Source: Streptomyces sp. NA02950
GTDB taxonomy: Bacteria > Actinomycetota > Actinomycetes > Streptomycetales > Streptomycetaceae
DNA length: 64,000 nt
Direction of reading: 5' to 3'
Assembly: GCF_013364155.1 (NCBI RefSeq)
Contig: NZ_CP054916.1
Location: 8,400,001 to 8,464,000, forward strand
Numbering within the stretch: the first letter of the stretch is position 1; each line of letters starts with the position of its first letter. Shown one piece after another: positions 20,001 to 30,936 of the stretch. The translations under genes and the position numbers were made by a program. Under the pieces are notes generated by a model that was not told the DNA's origin, ran no database searches, and saw only the letters and a list, made by a program, of their open reading frames with translations.

Positions 20001-23000
20001 GCTCCACCGGCCGCATCACCAGCGAGTCCACCGCCGCCACCGGTCGCCCATGGCCGTCCGCGAGGGACAGGGCCATATCGCCGGGGCCCTTCGGCGACCA
20101 GCGCACCCTCAGGGTCGTACCACCCTCCGGGGCGTACAACCGCACGCCGGACCAGCTGAGCGGCAGCCGGGCCCGGCCGCCCTCCTCCTCCAGGGCGGCC
20201 AGCACCGGCGCGTGCAACGCCGCGTCCAGCAGCGCCGGATGCACGCCGAACGCACCCTCCCCGGTGTCTGCGGCACCGGGCAGCGCGACCTCGACGCACA
20301 TGTCGTCACCGCAGCGCCACGCCGCCCGCAGTGACCGGAAGGCCGGACCGTAGGTGTAACCCAGTCCGGCGGCCCGGTCGTACACATCGGAGACGTCCAG
20401 CGGAACCGCGCCGCGCGGTGGCCAGGCGGTCAGCTCCACGGGCGGCTGATCGCCCGCGCTCAGAGTGCCGTTCGCATGGTGGATCCACGGCGCGTCCCGC
20501 TCCGCGTCCTCGGCACGTGCGTGGATGTCCACGGAACGGCGCCCCTCGGTCTCGGCACCGGCCGTGACCCGCAGCGCGACCGCGCCCCGCTCAGGCAGCG
20601 CCAGCGGAACCCGTAGCGTCAGCTCCTCGATCTGGTCGAGCCCGCAATGCCGGGCGGCGTGCAGCGCGAGTTCCACAAAGCCGGTGCCGGGGAACAGGGT
20701 CCGGCCGCCCACCACATGGTCGGCCAGCCACGGATGCGTACGCACCGACACCCTGCCGGTGAACAGCACACCGCCGCCCTCCGGCAGGGCGACCGCCGCA
20801 CCCAGCAGCGGATGGCCGGTGGGGGTGAGCCCGAGCCCCGAGGCCGCAGTGTCCGCCACGGCGGCCTTCAGCCAGTACCGATCCCGCTGGAAGGCGTAGG
20901 TCGGCAGCTCGGTCCGCCGACCGGACCGTCCTGCGAGGAACGCGGGCCAGTCCAGATCCGTACCCCGCGCGAACAGCCGTGCCGCGGCGGTGGTCACGGC
21001 TGCCGCCTCCGGCCGGTCGGGGTGCAGCGAGGGCAGGAAGGACGCGTCGGGCGCACACTCCTGGCCCATCGCGGTGAGCACACCGCCCGGTCCGACCTCC
21101 AGCAGCGTGGTCACGCCCTGGGCCACGAGCGCCCCGACCCCGTCGGCGAACCGCACGGTGGCCCGTGCGTGGCGGACCCAGTAGTCGGGTGAGCACAGCT
21201 CGTCCGGTCCGGCGGGCCGCCCGGTCAGCGTGGACACCACCGGGATCCGGGGCGGGTGGAACGACGCCTTCGCCACCACCTGCCGGAAGTCCGAGAGCAT
21301 CGGTTCCATCAGCGGCGAGTGGAACGCATGGCCCCCGCGCAGCCGGGTGACCTTCCTGCCTTGCCGCTCCCACTGGGCGGCCGCGTCGAGGACGTCCGTC
21401 TCGGCTCCGGACAGCACCACGGACATGGGTCCGTTGACCGCGGCGACGGCCACCCGCCCGGACAGCAGCGGGGTGACCTCGTCCTCGGTGGCCCGGACCG
21501 CCACCATCGCCCCGCCGGGCGGCAGCGCCTCCATGAGCGCACCCCGCGCGGCCACGACGGCACACGCGTCGGCGAGCGAGAGCACCCCGGCCACATGGAC
21601 GGCGGCCAGCTCGCCGACGGAGTGCCCGGCCAGCGCGTCCGGCCGCAGCCCCCAGGACTCCCACAGCCGGAACAGCGCCACTTCCAGGGCGAACAGCGCG
21701 GGCTGGGTGAAGACGGTGCGGTCCAGGAGGTCGGCGCTGAGGCCGGTGTCCTCGAGGCCGGTGTCGGGACCGACCGCCCCGCACGTGGCCGGGGCGGTGG
21801 CCTCGCCGAACATCACCTCGCGCAGCGGGCGGTCCAGCAGGGGATCCAGATGCGCGAAGACGGCGTCGAGAGCGTCCGCGAAGACCGGGTACCGCCCGTA
21901 CAACTCCCGCCCCATGCCGACATGTTGCGAGCCCTGTCCGGAGAAGAGCAGAGCCAGTGTCCCGCCGTCGGCCACGCCGCACGGTACGGCGGGGATGTCC
22001 GTACCGTGGGCGACCGCCCCCACCCCGGCCAGCAGCTCGGCTCGCGTCGCTCCGAGAGCCACCGCCCGGTGCTCCAGCGCCGCACGGCCCGAGGCCAGGG
22101 AGTACGCGATGTCCGCCGGGTCCGGCTCGGACCCGGCGACACGCGCGCTGAGCGATGCGTGGAGTCGCCCGGCCTGTGCGCGCAGCGCCTCCGCGTTCCG
22201 TGCGGACATCACCCACCCCACGACCGTGTCCTCGGCCCCCTCAGAGGGCTCGAGCGGGACGGTGTCGGCGGGATCGGCCTGCTCCAGGATGACGTGGCCA
22301 TTGGTACCGCTGACCCCGAAGGAGGACACCCCCGCCCGGCGCGGACGTCCGCTCTCGGGCCACGGCCGGGCCTCGGTCAGCAGCCGCACCGCCCCCGAGG
22401 ACCAGTCCACATGGGACGACGGCCGGTCCACATGCAGTGTCCTCGGCAGGACGCCGTGCCGCATCGCCAGCACCATCTTGATGACACCACCGATACCGGC
22501 CGCCGCCTGTGTGTGGCCGATGTTGGACTTCAGCGACCCCAGCCACAGCGGACCGCCGTCCTCCCGGCCCTGCCCGTAGGTGGCGAGCAGCGCCCGTGCC
22601 TCGATCGGATCGCCCAGTGTGGTACCCGTACCGTGGGCCTCCACCGCGTCCACCTCCGCCCCGGACACCCCCGCGCCGTCGAGCGCCTGACGGATCACCC
22701 GTCGCTGCGCCGGTCCGCTGGGCGCGGTGAGGCCGTTGGACGCACCGTCCTGGTTGACCGCGGTGGCCCGTACCAGCGCCAGAACGGGGTGGCCGTGGCG
22801 CCGTGCGTCGGAGACCCGCTCCAGCAGCAGCATTCCGGCGCCCTCGCCCCAGCCGGTGCCGTCGGCCGCGTCGGCGAACGGCTTGCAGCGGCCATCGGGC
22901 GCCAGCCCGCCCTGACGGCTGAACTCGGCGAACGACGTGGGCGCCACCATCACCGCCGCCCCGCCCGCCAGCGCCGCCGAGCACTCGCCCCGCGACAGCG

Positions 23001-26000
23001 CGGAGCAGGCCAGATGCAGTGCCACCAGCGAGGACGAACACGCCGTGTCCACCGTCATCGCCGGTCCACGCAGACCCAGTACGTAGGCCACCCGCCCGGA
23101 CACCACACTCAGCGCGTCACCGGTGAGCCGATAGCCCTCCGTGCCCAGCGCGGACTGCTCCAGGGTGCCCGCGTACCCCTGCGGCGAGGCGCCGATGAAC
23201 ACCCCGGTCGCGCTCTCCCGCATCGCCCCGGGATCGATGCCCGCCCGCTCCAGCACCTCCCAGGACAGCTCCAGCACCTGCCGCTGCTGTGGGTCCATCG
23301 CCAGCGCCTCACGGGGCGAGATACCGAAGAAGTCCGCGTCGAAGTCGCCCGCGTCGTACAGGAAACCGCCCTCGGCCGTGGTGCTGTGGCCGACCGCTTC
23401 GGCGTCCTCCTCGTACAGCCGGTCGATGTCCCAGCCCCGGTCGGTGGGGAACGGCCCGATCACATCCCGCTCGGCGAGCAGCAGTTCCCACAGGTCGTCA
23501 GGGCCGCGCACGCCGCCCGGGTAGCGGCAGGCCATGGCCACCACGGCGATCGGCTCGTCCGCGTCCGTCGCCACATTCGACGGGGCGGACGTGGCGGACG
23601 CGGCGGGCCGGGTCTCGTCCGGGAGGTCGTCCAGCATCCCCGCCCGCAGATGGCGGGCGAGCTCCCGGGGCGTCGGATGGTCGAACACCACCGTGCTGGG
23701 CAGCGCCAGGCCGGTGGAGTCGCCCAGCCGTTTGCGCAGCTCCACCGCGATGAGCGAGTCGAACCCCAGCTCACGGAAGGGCCGGTCAGCGGCGATCTCC
23801 CCGGCCCCCGACAGTCCCAGCACGGCCGCGGAATGCGCCCGCACCAGCTCGAGCACCACCCCGTGCCGCTCGGCCTCGGGTAACCCGGCCAGCCGCTCGG
23901 CGAGTCCGGACCGACCGCCGGACACCGGGTCCGTACCGCGGCCCGTCCCCGGCGCCGCACCCAGGGCCGTCAGACGCGCCACGTCCGGGATGTCACCGAT
24001 CAGCGGACGCGGCCGGCTCGCGGTGTACGCCGCCGCGAACCGTGCCCAGTCCACATCGGCCACCGCCACCGTGGTCTCGCCGCCGCCCAGCGCGGCGCCG
24101 AGAGCGGCCACCGCACGCTCCGGAGCCATCGGCCGCAGCCCGATCCGCCGCAACCACCCACGGGTGGCTCCGTCCGTCATGCCACCGCCGTCCCAACTGC
24201 CCCAGGCGACCGAACACCCGGGCAGCCCGCGTGCCCTGCGCCGCTCGGCGAGCCCGTCGAGAAAGGCGTTGGCCGCCCCGTAGGCACCGAGCCCGGCGCT
24301 ACCCCACACGGCCGACGCCGACGAGAACAGCACAAACGCGTCGAGCTCCCGGCCCTCCAGCAACGCGTCCAGATGAGCGGCGCCCATGGCCTTCGCGTCG
24401 AGCACCTCGGCCAGTTCGGCCGGACCGGTGTCGGCAAGCGGCAGTGACGGTCCGACACCGGCCGCGTGGAACACCGAACGGACGGGCGAGCCCTGCGCAT
24501 CCAGCCGCTCCAGCAGATCGGCGAGCGCCGCGCGGTCGGCGATGTCGCAGGCGGCCACCGTCACCCGGGCACCGAGCGCGGACAACTCCCGCGCCAGCTC
24601 ATCGACACCGGCCGCGTCCGGACCACGCCTGCTGACGAGCACCAGACGCTCCGCACCACGTGCGGCCAGCCACCGGGCCACATGGCCGCCCACCGCACCG
24701 GTGCCACCGGTGATCAGCACCGTGCCGCGCGGACGCCACTCGGGTACGCATCCGGAGCCGGTGAGCGGCGCGGGCACAAGCCGCCGAACCGACACCCCCG
24801 AGGGACGGATGGCGAGCTGGTCCTCGTCGCCGATTCCGGCGAGCACCGCGGCCAGCCGGTCCGCGGCCCGGCGATCGGCCACCTCGGGCAGATCGACGAG
24901 CCCGCCCCATCGGCCGGGGTGTTCCAGCCCCGCCACCAGGCCGAGCCCCCACACCTGGGTCTGCGCGGGGGTCGTCATGCGATCGGACCGGCCGACGGCC
25001 ACCGCACTCCGGGTGGCCAGCCACAGCGGTGCGTCGATCCCCGCGTCGCCGAGTGCGCCGACGAGAGCCGACGTGGCGGCCAACCCTCGTACCAGGGAGG
25101 GATGTTCTTCGGGGTCGGGACGCTCGTCCAGTGCCAGCAGCGACAGCACCCCCGTGAGCATGGGACCGCCAATGGCCCGGCTCAGCCGCTCGGTGAGCGC
25201 GGCCCGGCCGGTGCCGGCGCAGCCGACGGTCACGAGGGACGCCCCGTGGCGGCGCAGCGCCTCGATGGCGGCCTCGGACCATGCGGCCGTTGGCCCGTCC
25301 GCGTCCGCCGGAACCAGCAGCAACCAGTGGCCGGTCAACTCGCGTCCGGCCGGTGTGTCGACCGGCCGCCAGACGACGCGATAGCGCCAGGACTCGACCG
25401 CCGCCCGATCGTTCCGCCGCCGTCGCCAGTCGGCCAGCGTCGGCAGCAGCGTGGCGAGCGCATCGTCGGCGGGGGTGCCCAGCGCCGTGGCCACCGCCGC
25501 CATGTCCTCCCGTTCGACGGCGGACCAGAACGCGTCGTCGGCCGCGTCCCGCGGACGGGACGGTGTATCGGCGCCGGGGGAGGGCCGCTCGATCCAGTAG
25601 CGCCGCCCCTCGAACGGATAGGTCGGCAGATCCACCCGGGAGGCGTCCGGAAACGACGGCGTCCAGTCCACCGGCACACCGTGGACGTACGCCTCCGCCA
25701 TCGAGGTGGTCAGCCGGGCCGTACCACCGTCGTCGCGGCGCAGTGTGCCCACCACGGCGATGTCGGTGGCGAGCGTCTCCACCGTGGCCCGGATTCCCAC
25801 GGTCAGCACCGGATGCGGGCTGACCTCGACGAAGCTCCGGTGGCCCGATCCGACCAGCTCGGTGACGGCCCGCTCGAACTCCACCGTCTCCCGCAGATTG
25901 CGGTACCAGTACCCGGCGTCCAGCTCCGGTCCGGACACTTGGCGGCCGGAGACGGTCGACAGCATCGGCACCTTCACCGGGCCGGGCCTGATCCCCGCCA

Positions 26001-29000
26001 GTGCGTTCAGCAACTCCTCGCGCACCCTCTCCACATGGCGTGAGTGCGAGGCGTAGTCCACCGGAAGCCGCCGGGTGTCCACGCCATCGGCGGCACACGA
26101 CTCGACCAGCGCGTCCAGGGCATCGGGGTCGCCCGCGACGACCACCGACGCGGGGCCGTTGACGGCCGCCACGGAGACCCGGCCGTCCCAGTCCGTAAGC
26201 CGCTCCCGGACCCGGGTCACCGGCAGGGCGACGGAAACCATCGCACCGGTGCCCGCCAGGGCGGTCAGCGCCCGGGAGCGCAGCGCCACCGACCGGGCCC
26301 CGTCGGCGAGGGACAGCGCGCCCGCCACACAGGCCGCCGCGATCTCGCCCTGGCTGTGTCCCACCACCGCTCGCGGACGCACGCCCGCCGAGCGCCACAC
26401 CGCCGCCAGGGACACCATCACCGCCCACAGCGCGGGCTGCACCACATCCACCCGGTCCATGGACGCCCCACCGGGCAGCCCCCGCACCACGTCCACCACC
26501 GACCAGTCGACGTACGGTGCCAGGGCGTCAGCGCACGCCCGCAGCTCCGTACGGAACACCGGTGACGCCTCCCACAGTTCCGCACCCATCCCCGGCCACT
26601 GCGAGCCCTGGCCGGGAAAGACGAACACGACCTTCCTGGCACCGTCGGCGACCCGGCCCGTCACCACATCGGCCGCCGGAATGCCGTCGGCCAGGGCCAT
26701 GAGGCCGTCGAGCAGCTCGTCCCGGTCGGCGCCGATGACCACCGCGCGGTGCTCGAAGGCCGAACGGGTCGTCACCAGGGAATGGCCGATGTCCGTGATG
26801 GCCAACTCGGGCCTGGTGAGCAGGTGGGTGTGGAGTTGGTGTGCCTGGGCGGTGAGTGCGGTGGGTGTTTTGGCGGTGAGGACGCAGGGGGTGGTGGTGG
26901 GTGCGGGGGTTTCGGTGGTTTCGGGAGTTTCGGGGGTTTCGGTGGTGGGTGGGGGTGGGGCTTGTTCGATGATGGTGTGGGCGTTGGTGCCGCTGACGCC
27001 GAAGGAGGAGATGGCGGCGCGGTGGGGTTGGTGGGGGTGGGGCCAGGGTTGGGGTTGGGTGAGGAGTTGGATGGTTTGGCTGGTCCAGTTGGTGTGGGGT
27101 GTGGGGTGGTTGATGTGGAGTGTTCGGGGGAGGGTGTGGTGGTTGATGGCGAGGATGGTTTTGATGAGGGCGGCGATGCCTGCGGCGGCTTGGGTGTGGC
27201 CGATGTTGGTTTTGAGGGAGCCGAGGTGGAGGGGTTGGTGTGGGGTGTGGTGGGGTCCGTAGGTGGTGTGGAGTGCTTGGGCTTCGATGGGGTCGCCGAG
27301 GGTGGTGCCGGTGCCGTGTGCTTCGACGTAGTGGATGTCGGCGGGGGTGAGTCCGGCGTTGGTGAGTGCTTGGGTGATGACGGTTTGTTGGGCGGGGCCG
27401 TGGGGTGCGGTGAGTCCGTTGGAGGCGCCGTCCTGGTTGATGGCGCTGCCGCGGATGACGGCGAGTACGGGGTGGCCCAGCCGCTGCGCGTCGGACAGCC
27501 GCTCCACCACCACCATCCCCGCGCCTTCCGCGAGGCCGAATCCATCGGCGTCGTCCGAGAACGCCTTGCACCGGCCGTCGGGCGACAGCGCCCGCTGACG
27601 GCTGAACTCGATGAACAGACCCGGAGAGGACAGCACGGTCACCCCGCCCGCCAGCGCCAGCGAGCATTCGCCACGGCGCAGAGAGTGGCAGGCCAGATGC
27701 AGTGCCACCAGCGATGACGAACACGCCGTGTCCACCGTGAGCGCCGGACCGGTCAGCCCGAGGGTGTAGGCGATCCGGCCCGACGCCACACTGACGGTGT
27801 TGCCGGTGAGCAGATGCCCCTCCAGATCGGCCGGTGCCTCATGGAGACGGGGCCCGTAGTCCTGGGCGATGGCGCCGATGAACACCCCGGCCCGGCTGCC
27901 GCGCAGGGTCGTCGGATCGATCCCCGCCCGTTCCACGGCCTCCCAGGAGATCTCCAGCAGCAGCCGCTGCTGCGGGTCCATCGCCAGCGCCTCACGTGGC
28001 GAGATCCCGAAGAAGCCCGCGTCGAACCGGTCGGCATCGCTGAGGAAGCCCGCCTGGCGCTGATAGCAGCGACCGGGGCGGCCGGGCTCCGGGTCGTACA
28101 GCTCCTCGATCCGCCAGCCCCGGTCGGTGGGGAAGGGGCCCAGCACCTCCCCGCCCGAGGACACCAGATCCCACAGCTCCTCCGGGCTGCGCACCCCGCC
28201 CGGCAGTCGGCAGCTCATCGCCACGATCGCGATGGGCTCGGTGTCCTCCGCGGCGACGGTCGGCGACAGCGCGTCGCCGTCCCCCGTGGAACCGCCGGTG
28301 ATGGCACGGTCGAGACAATCGGCGAGCGCGGTCACCGTCGGGTGGTTGAACACGGTTGTCACCGGAAGCGTCAGACCGGTGGCCGCGTTGAGCAGTGCGC
28401 GCAGCTCCACCCCGCCGACCGAGTCCACGCCCAGCTCGAACAGCGGTGTCCGCTCGTCGACCGGATGCGCTGGGTCCCGGTCGAGCACCGCGGCGATCTG
28501 GGCCTGGACCAGGTCCAGCAGCTCGTCGAACCGTTCGGCCGCCGGACGGGAAGCGAGCCGGTCCCGGGTGGAGACCGGGGCGTCGGCCGGGCATTCGCGA
28601 GCGGGGCCGGTACGGAACGGATAGGTGGGTAGCGGTACCCGTCGCACCGCACGGCCCCCGAACGCACCCTCCCCGAACACCCCGCCCCACTCCGGGTTCA
28701 CCCCGTGCGCGTACAGCTGGGCGAGCGAGGTGAGCACCCGGCGCGCTCCGCCCTGACCACGCCGCAGGGTGCCGGCCACCAGGGCCCCGGGGCGTGCGTC
28801 CTCCGCCGTCTCCTCCAGCGCGTGGGTGAGGACGGGATGCGGGCTGACCTCGAGCAGCACACCGTGTCCGGAGTCGAGCAGCGCGCGGGTGGCGCCCTCG
28901 AAGTCCACCGGGGTACGCAGCGCCCGGCACCAGAAGTCCCCGGTGAGCGCGAGTGGATCGACCCTGCCACCGGTGGCCGAGGAGTAGCAGGCCACATCGG

Positions 29001-30708
29001 TCGGCCGGGGCCTGATGGACGCGAGATCGGCGCCCAGCCGCCCGAGCACCGGATCGACCTGGCGGCTGTGCCCCGCGAGCCCGAGCGCGATCCGCCAGGT
29101 ACGCACCCCGTCGGCCACGAGTTCGGTGTGCAGCCGCGCCACGGCGTCCTCGGGGCCGGAGACCACCACCGAGTGGGGTGCGTAGACGGCCGTGAGCTCG
29201 AGTTCACCGCCGAACCGGGCCAGCCGGGGCCGTACGGTGTCGGCGGGCGCCATCACCGACAGCATGACCCCCCGACCCACCAGCCCCACCTGCGCCCGGC
29301 TGAACAGCGCCACGGCCCGCGCCCCGTCGTCGAGCGACAGCGCACCGGCCACCGTGGCCGCGACGATCTCACCCGCGCTGGCGCCCAGCACCGCGTCCGG
29401 GGTCACACCGTAGGACCGCCACATCTCCGACAGCGCCACCATCACCGCCCACAGCGCGGGCTGAGCCACCTCCGGGCGGCTCAGGGCGGGGCCGTCCGGC
29501 GCGTTGCGCAGGACGGCCATCACCGGCCAGTCGACGTACGGGGTGAGGGCGTCGGCGCACCGGTGCAACCGCTCCCGGAACACCGCCGAAGTGGCGAGCA
29601 GTTCCCGGGCCATGTCCGGCCACTGCGGGCCCTGTCCGGGGAAGACGAAAGCCGTACGGCACCGGTGGCCCGCCGTACCGTGCACCAGCCCCGGCCAGAA
29701 GGCCCCCTGCGCCAGCCGGTCGAGTTCGGCGGCGAGCCGGTCGCGGTCGTGGCCGACGAGCACGGCCCGGTGGGGCAGCGCCGCCCTGGTGGTGGCGAGC
29801 GAGTACGCGATGTCCGCCAGCGGCAGTCCGGGATGTACGTCGAGGTGGGTCCGCAGTTCGCGGGCCATGGCCCGGAGCGCGTCCGGGCTGTGCGCGGACA
29901 GCGGCAGAACGACCGGCTGTCCGTCGTCGGCCGGTCCGTCGTCGGCCGGTCCGCCTTCCGGTCCGCTGTCCGCCGCGTCGTCCGACGAGGTGTCCGGCCC
30001 GGAACCGCCCCCGGCTCGCTGAAGCACGGGGCGTCCGCCCCGCAGCGCGGCCTCGACCACGTCCCACACCCGGGTGGTCACCCCGGGGGAGAGGGCACCC
30101 GGATAGCCGAAATCCGCCACGTCACCCGCACCGCAGCCCTCCGCACATCCGTTGTCCGGGCAGTCGTCGGGGTCCTCGTCAGGGCTGTCCCCGTAGCCGT
30201 CGTCCCAGCCCTCGTCGTGCCCCTCGCCGCTTCGGTCATCCGAACCACCGTGGCCCTCCGTACCCGAGGACACCGAGAGCAGCGCGGCCACCGCCCCCGC
30301 CGTGGAGTCCACGGCCACCGCGAGGGCGAGGCCGCAATTCCCTCGACGTAAACTCCCGACGGCGGCGGTCACCGGATCCGCGCCGGTCCACCGTGGTCCG
30401 GTGAGGCCGAGCACCCGTGCGGGCTCGTCGGCGCGGGCCACGTCATCGGCGGATCCCGCGTCACCGGCGGCGAACATCCCCACGGGGCAAGGAAGTTGGC
30501 CGGGAGCCAGTCCCGCGTCCTCCACGGCCGCCCACACCGTCTCCAGGAGGAGCAGATGTCCGGGGTCCGGTTCGGCTCCGCACACCGCACGGAACGGTCC
30601 GCGCTCCGCCGGGGTGCGGGCCGCGTCCGGCCCCCGCTGATCAGGACTGCGGCGAGCCACCCCGACCACGGTGAGCGCATCGCCGTTCAGTAGATCAGTG
30701 ACATGCAT
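17083..30708 (-). CDS. Type I modular PKS, starter-like block plus modules 1 and 2
   Basis: A 4541-residue protein. Residues ~10-150 are a KS stump recognisable by [16 protein letters not shown] and CGLALAVAV but lacking the DTACSSS Cys. An acidic Gly/Asp/Glu-rich linker follows (~150-300). Then come an AT (~350-645; Ser444 in GASAGE, His547 in LAGHS, Phe469 where extender ATs have Arg) and an ACP (Ser763). Module 1: KS (~822-1245, Cys996), methylmalonyl-type AT (Ser1452, YASHS at His1555), A-type KR (no LDD; Trp in SASAVWGS) and ACP (Ser2318). Module 2: KS (~2382-2800, Cys2557), malonyl-type AT (Ser3030, HAFHS at His3130), DH (His3331, Asp3495), ER ([14 protein letters not shown], ~3740-4060), B-type KR (~4090-4275) and ACP (Ser4411 in LGFGSL). 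A C-terminal docking region follows (~4470-4541). The ATG at 30708 has an AGGGGG ribosome-binding site. Inferred: it makes a hydroxy, alpha-methyl C2 unit and then a fully saturated C2 unit, and hands on to the modules 3-4 protein. Confidence 0.93.
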   Translation of the reverse strand: MHVTDLLNGDALTVVGVARRSPDQRGPDAARTPAERGPFRAVCGAEPDPGHLLLLETVWAAVEDAGLAPGQLPCPVGMFAAGDAGSADDVARADEPARVLGLTGPRWTGADPVTAAVGSLRRGNCGLALAVAVDSTAGAVAALLSVSSGTEGHGGSDDRSGEGHDEGWDDGYGDSPDEDPDDCPDNGCAEGCGAGDVADFGYPGALSPGVTTRVWDVVEAALRGGRPVLQRAGGGSGPDTSSDDAADSGPEGGPADDGPADDGQPVVLPLSAHSPDALRAMARELRTHLDVHPGLPLADIAYSLATTRAALPHRAVLVGHDRDRLAAELDRLAQGAFWPGLVHGTAGHRCRTAFVFPGQGPQWPDMARELLATSAVFRERLHRCADALTPYVDWPVMAVLRNAPDGPALSRPEVAQPALWAVMVALSEMWRSYGVTPDAVLGASAGEIVAATVAGALSLDDGARAVALFSRAQVGLVGRGVMLSVMAPADTVRPRLARFGGELELTAVYAPHSVVVSGPEDAVARLHTELVADGVRTWRIALGLAGHSRQVDPVLGRLGADLASIRPRPTDVACYSSATGGRVDPLALTGDFWCRALRTPVDFEGATRALLDSGHGVLLEVSPHPVLTHALEETAEDARPGALVAGTLRRGQGGARRVLTSLAQLYAHGVNPEWGGVFGEGAFGGRAVRRVPLPTYPFRTGPARECPADAPVSTRDRLASRPAAERFDELLDLVQAQIAAVLDRDPAHPVDERTPLFELGVDSVGGVELRALLNAATGLTLPVTTVFNHPTVTALADCLDRAITGGSTGDGDALSPTVAAEDTEPIAIVAMSCRLPGGVRSPEELWDLVSSGGEVLGPFPTDRGWRIEELYDPEPGRPGRCYQRQAGFLSDADRFDAGFFGISPREALAMDPQQRLLLEISWEAVERAGIDPTTLRGSRAGVFIGAIAQDYGPRLHEAPADLEGHLLTGNTVSVASGRIAYTLGLTGPALTVDTACSSSLVALHLACHSLRRGECSLALAGGVTVLSSPGLFIEFSRQRALSPDGRCKAFSDDADGFGLAEGAGMVVVERLSDAQRLGHPVLAVIRGSAINQDGASNGLTAPHGPAQQTVITQALTNAGLTPADIHYVEAHGTGTTLGDPIEAQALHTTYGPHHTPHQPLHLGSLKTNIGHTQAAAGIAALIKTILAINHHTLPRTLHINHPTPHTNWTSQTIQLLTQPQPWPHPHQPHRAAISSFGVSGTNAHTIIEQAPPPPTTETPETPETTETPAPTTTPCVLTAKTPTALTAQAHQLHTHLLTRPELAITDIGHSLVTTRSAFEHRAVVIGADRDELLDGLMALADGIPAADVVTGRVADGARKVVFVFPGQGSQWPGMGAELWEASPVFRTELRACADALAPYVDWSVVDVVRGLPGGASMDRVDVVQPALWAVMVSLAAVWRSAGVRPRAVVGHSQGEIAAACVAGALSLADGARSVALRSRALTALAGTGAMVSVALPVTRVRERLTDWDGRVSVAAVNGPASVVVAGDPDALDALVESCAADGVDTRRLPVDYASHSRHVERVREELLNALAGIRPGPVKVPMLSTVSGRQVSGPELDAGYWYRNLRETVEFERAVTELVGSGHRSFVEVSPHPVLTVGIRATVETLATDIAVVGTLRRDDGGTARLTTSMAEAYVHGVPVDWTPSFPDASRVDLPTYPFEGRRYWIERPSPGADTPSRPRDAADDAFWSAVEREDMAAVATALGTPADDALATLLPTLADWRRRRNDRAAVESWRYRVVWRPVDTPAGRELTGHWLLLVPADADGPTAAWSEAAIEALRRHGASLVTVGCAGTGRAALTERLSRAIGGPMLTGVLSLLALDERPDPEEHPSLVRGLAATSALVGALGDAGIDAPLWLATRSAVAVGRSDRMTTPAQTQVWGLGLVAGLEHPGRWGGLVDLPEVADRRAADRLAAVLAGIGDEDQLAIRPSGVSVRRLVPAPLTGSGCVPEWRPRGTVLITGGTGAVGGHVARWLAARGAERLVLVSRRGPDAAGVDELARELSALGARVTVAACDIADRAALADLLERLDAQGSPVRSVFHAAGVGPSLPLADTGPAELAEVLDAKAMGAAHLDALLEGRELDAFVLFSSASAVWGSAGLGAYGAANAFLDGLAERRRARGLPGCSVAWGSWDGGGMTDGATRGWLRRIGLRPMAPERAVAALGAALGGGETTVAVADVDWARFAAAYTASRPRPLIGDIPDVARLTALGAAPGTGRGTDPVSGGRSGLAERLAGLPEAERHGVVLELVRAHSAAVLGLSGAGEIAADRPFRELGFDSLIAVELRKRLGDSTGLALPSTVVFDHPTPRELARHLRAGMLDDLPDETRPAASATSAPSNVATDADEPIAVVAMACRYPGGVRGPDDLWELLLAERDVIGPFPTDRGWDIDRLYEEDAEAVGHSTTAEGGFLYDAGDFDADFFGISPREALAMDPQQRQVLELSWEVLERAGIDPGAMRESATGVFIGASPQGYAGTLEQSALGTEGYRLTGDALSVVSGRVAYVLGLRGPAMTVDTACSSSLVALHLACSALSRGECSAALAGGAAVMVAPTSFAEFSRQGGLAPDGRCKPFADAADGTGWGEGAGMLLLERVSDARRHGHPVLALVRATAVNQDGASNGLTAPSGPAQRRVIRQALDGAGVSGAEVDAVEAHGTGTTLGDPIEARALLATYGQGREDGGPLWLGSLKSNIGHTQAAAGIGGVIKMVLAMRHGVLPRTLHVDRPSSHVDWSSGAVRLLTEARPWPESGRPRRAGVSSFGVSGTNGHVILEQADPADTVPLEPSEGAEDTVVGWVMSARNAEALRAQAGRLHASLSARVAGSEPDPADIAYSLASGRAALEHRAVALGATRAELLAGVGAVAHGTDIPAVPCGVADGGTLALLFSGQGSQHVGMGRELYGRYPVFADALDAVFAHLDPLLDRPLREVMFGEATAPATCGAVGPDTGLEDTGLSADLLDRTVFTQPALFALEVALFRLWESWGLRPDALAGHSVGELAAVHVAGVLSLADACAVVAARGALMEALPPGGAMVAVRATEDEVTPLLSGRVAVAAVNGPMSVVLSGAETDVLDAAAQWERQGRKVTRLRGGHAFHSPLMEPMLSDFRQVVAKASFHPPRIPVVSTLTGRPAGPDELCSPDYWVRHARATVRFADGVGALVAQGVTTLLEVGPGGVLTAMGQECAPDASFLPSLHPDRPEAAAVTTAAARLFARGTDLDWPAFLAGRSGRRTELPTYAFQRDRYWLKAAVADTAASGLGLTPTGHPLLGAAVALPEGGGVLFTGRVSVRTHPWLADHVVGGRTLFPGTGFVELALHAARHCGLDQIEELTLRVPLALPERGAVALRVTAGAETEGRRSVDIHARAEDAERDAPWIHHANGTLSAGDQPPVELTAWPPRGAVPLDVSDVYDRAAGLGYTYGPAFRSLRAAWRCGDDMCVEVALPGAADTGEGAFGVHPALLDAALHAPVLAALEEEGGRARLPLSWSGVRLYAPEGGTTLRVRWSPKGPGDMALSLADGHGRPVAAVDSLVMRPVELDRPTAPGDVTADSLFEVVWSPVRTSDVPSPERLFVLGADDLGLAGPGRSVTPVTDLAELKDADGSGVVLLAPCPVRCDEETPAAVRAATAWALELARSWSADERFTTGRLVFLTRGAVHTGTPDPAQAAVWGLVRSAQAEHPGRFTLVDLDDAPASHEALPTALTANDPQLAARDGALVAPRLSRADGRAPLAVPPGADTWRLDIPHKGSLDELALIPHPEAERPLAPGEVRLAVRAAGMNFRDVLIALDSYPGDAPLGCEAAGVVTEVAADVAGLAVGDRVMGLVTGGFGPLAVTDHRLVTRMPDGWSFVRAASVPVAFLTAYYALHDLARLRGGESVLIHAAAGGVGMAAVQLARHWGAEVFATAGPGKWHAVRSAGVPDTRLASSRDVEFEDRFTTATGGRGVDVVLNSLTGEFIDASLRLLPRGGRFVEMGKADVREPGAIAAAHPGVGYDTFDLSRPGPDRVQEMLAELVELFARGDLRPLPTHTWDVRRAPEAFRFLSRARHIGKLVLSVPARFDPERPVLVTGGLGTLGATVARHLVTGWHARRLVLVGRRGPETEGAKALRDELAEHGAEVSVVACDVSDREAVARLLASLDRPVGAVVHTAGVLDDGVLGSLTAERVERVLAPKVDGAAHLDELTRESDLSAFVVFSSAAGVMGSAGQAGYTAANTALDALVQRRRAAGLPGVSLAWGLWAEASGMTAALDGADHARYRRSGIAALATRDALALFDAAIADGRELLVPLRLDPVALRDRATAGTLPPLLSGPGVRLPAARRPVRVAPAPAANLRDTVAALPVAERHDAVLEAVRAQVAEVLGHSGTDRIDPERALSDLGFGSLTSIELRNRLNTVTGLRLSATLAFDHPTSTAVAAHLLTQYGLDGSGDGPDDVLDGIDRLEAAVLGLAGDPTRDSATTDRIDTRLRALMARWGGALRTGPEPEAEHDFGTATDSELFDFLDQELEAQDPDQ
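26832..27520 (-). repeat. KS1 segment nearly identical to the KS3 segment at 15553-16232
   Basis: About 689 bp in KS1 of the first PKS pairs with the 680-bp block in KS3 of the second PKS. Identity stops abruptly at the right edge (after CCACCACCATCCCC) and resumes patchily about 130 nt further on, around the active-site Cys. This is the pattern expected from gene conversion between the two genes. The same base-composition anomaly is present here. Confidence 0.85.
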
Positions 30709-30936
30709 GGAGCCCCCTGGCTGAAAGGTGATGAGGCATGCCAAGCCACCCCGATTCCAACGGGGGGCAATGGACGGCGGGCACTCATGAGAAGAAACCC
30801 TGCAATTGTGCAGCAGATTTTTGATCGGACCGAAATTCAAGTGAAGTTCGATCGCGGGTGGCTACCAATGGCCTCCGACTGGCGCGGACGGCGCTGAACA
30901 AGCGGACCGCGCTGAACAAGGAGAGCAAGGAGTCGT
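30709..30936. promoter_or_regulatory. Divergent promoter region between PKS and NRPS genes
   Basis: This 228-nt region must carry the promoters for both arms of the cluster. It is AT-richer than the genes. It contains an imperfect palindrome GATCG...CGAA...TTCG..GATC-like (30823-30853) and a short TGCA-attg-TGCA repeat (30801-30812), both plausible operator sites. I could not fix -10/-35 boxes with confidence on either strand. Confidence 0.45.
30884..30919 (+). repeat. Tandem 18-bp repeat in the NRPS leader
   Basis: Two adjacent 18-nt copies (GCGGACGGCGCTGAACAA at 30884-30901, GCGGACCGCGCTGAACAA at 30902-30919) differ at one base. They sit just before the AAGGAG ribosome-binding sequences of the NRPS gene. 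Each copy could place an ACAAG(G) tract near the start, so the array may affect leader length or ribosome loading. Confidence 0.8.

Noticed and set aside
28270..30708. Simple DEBS-like loading module setting an acetyl or propionyl starter as the only start of the line
   Set aside because: It would leave the formylglycine NRPS, PP-loop enzyme and hybrid-type KS-ACP without a role. It is kept only as an evolutionary or alternative reading.
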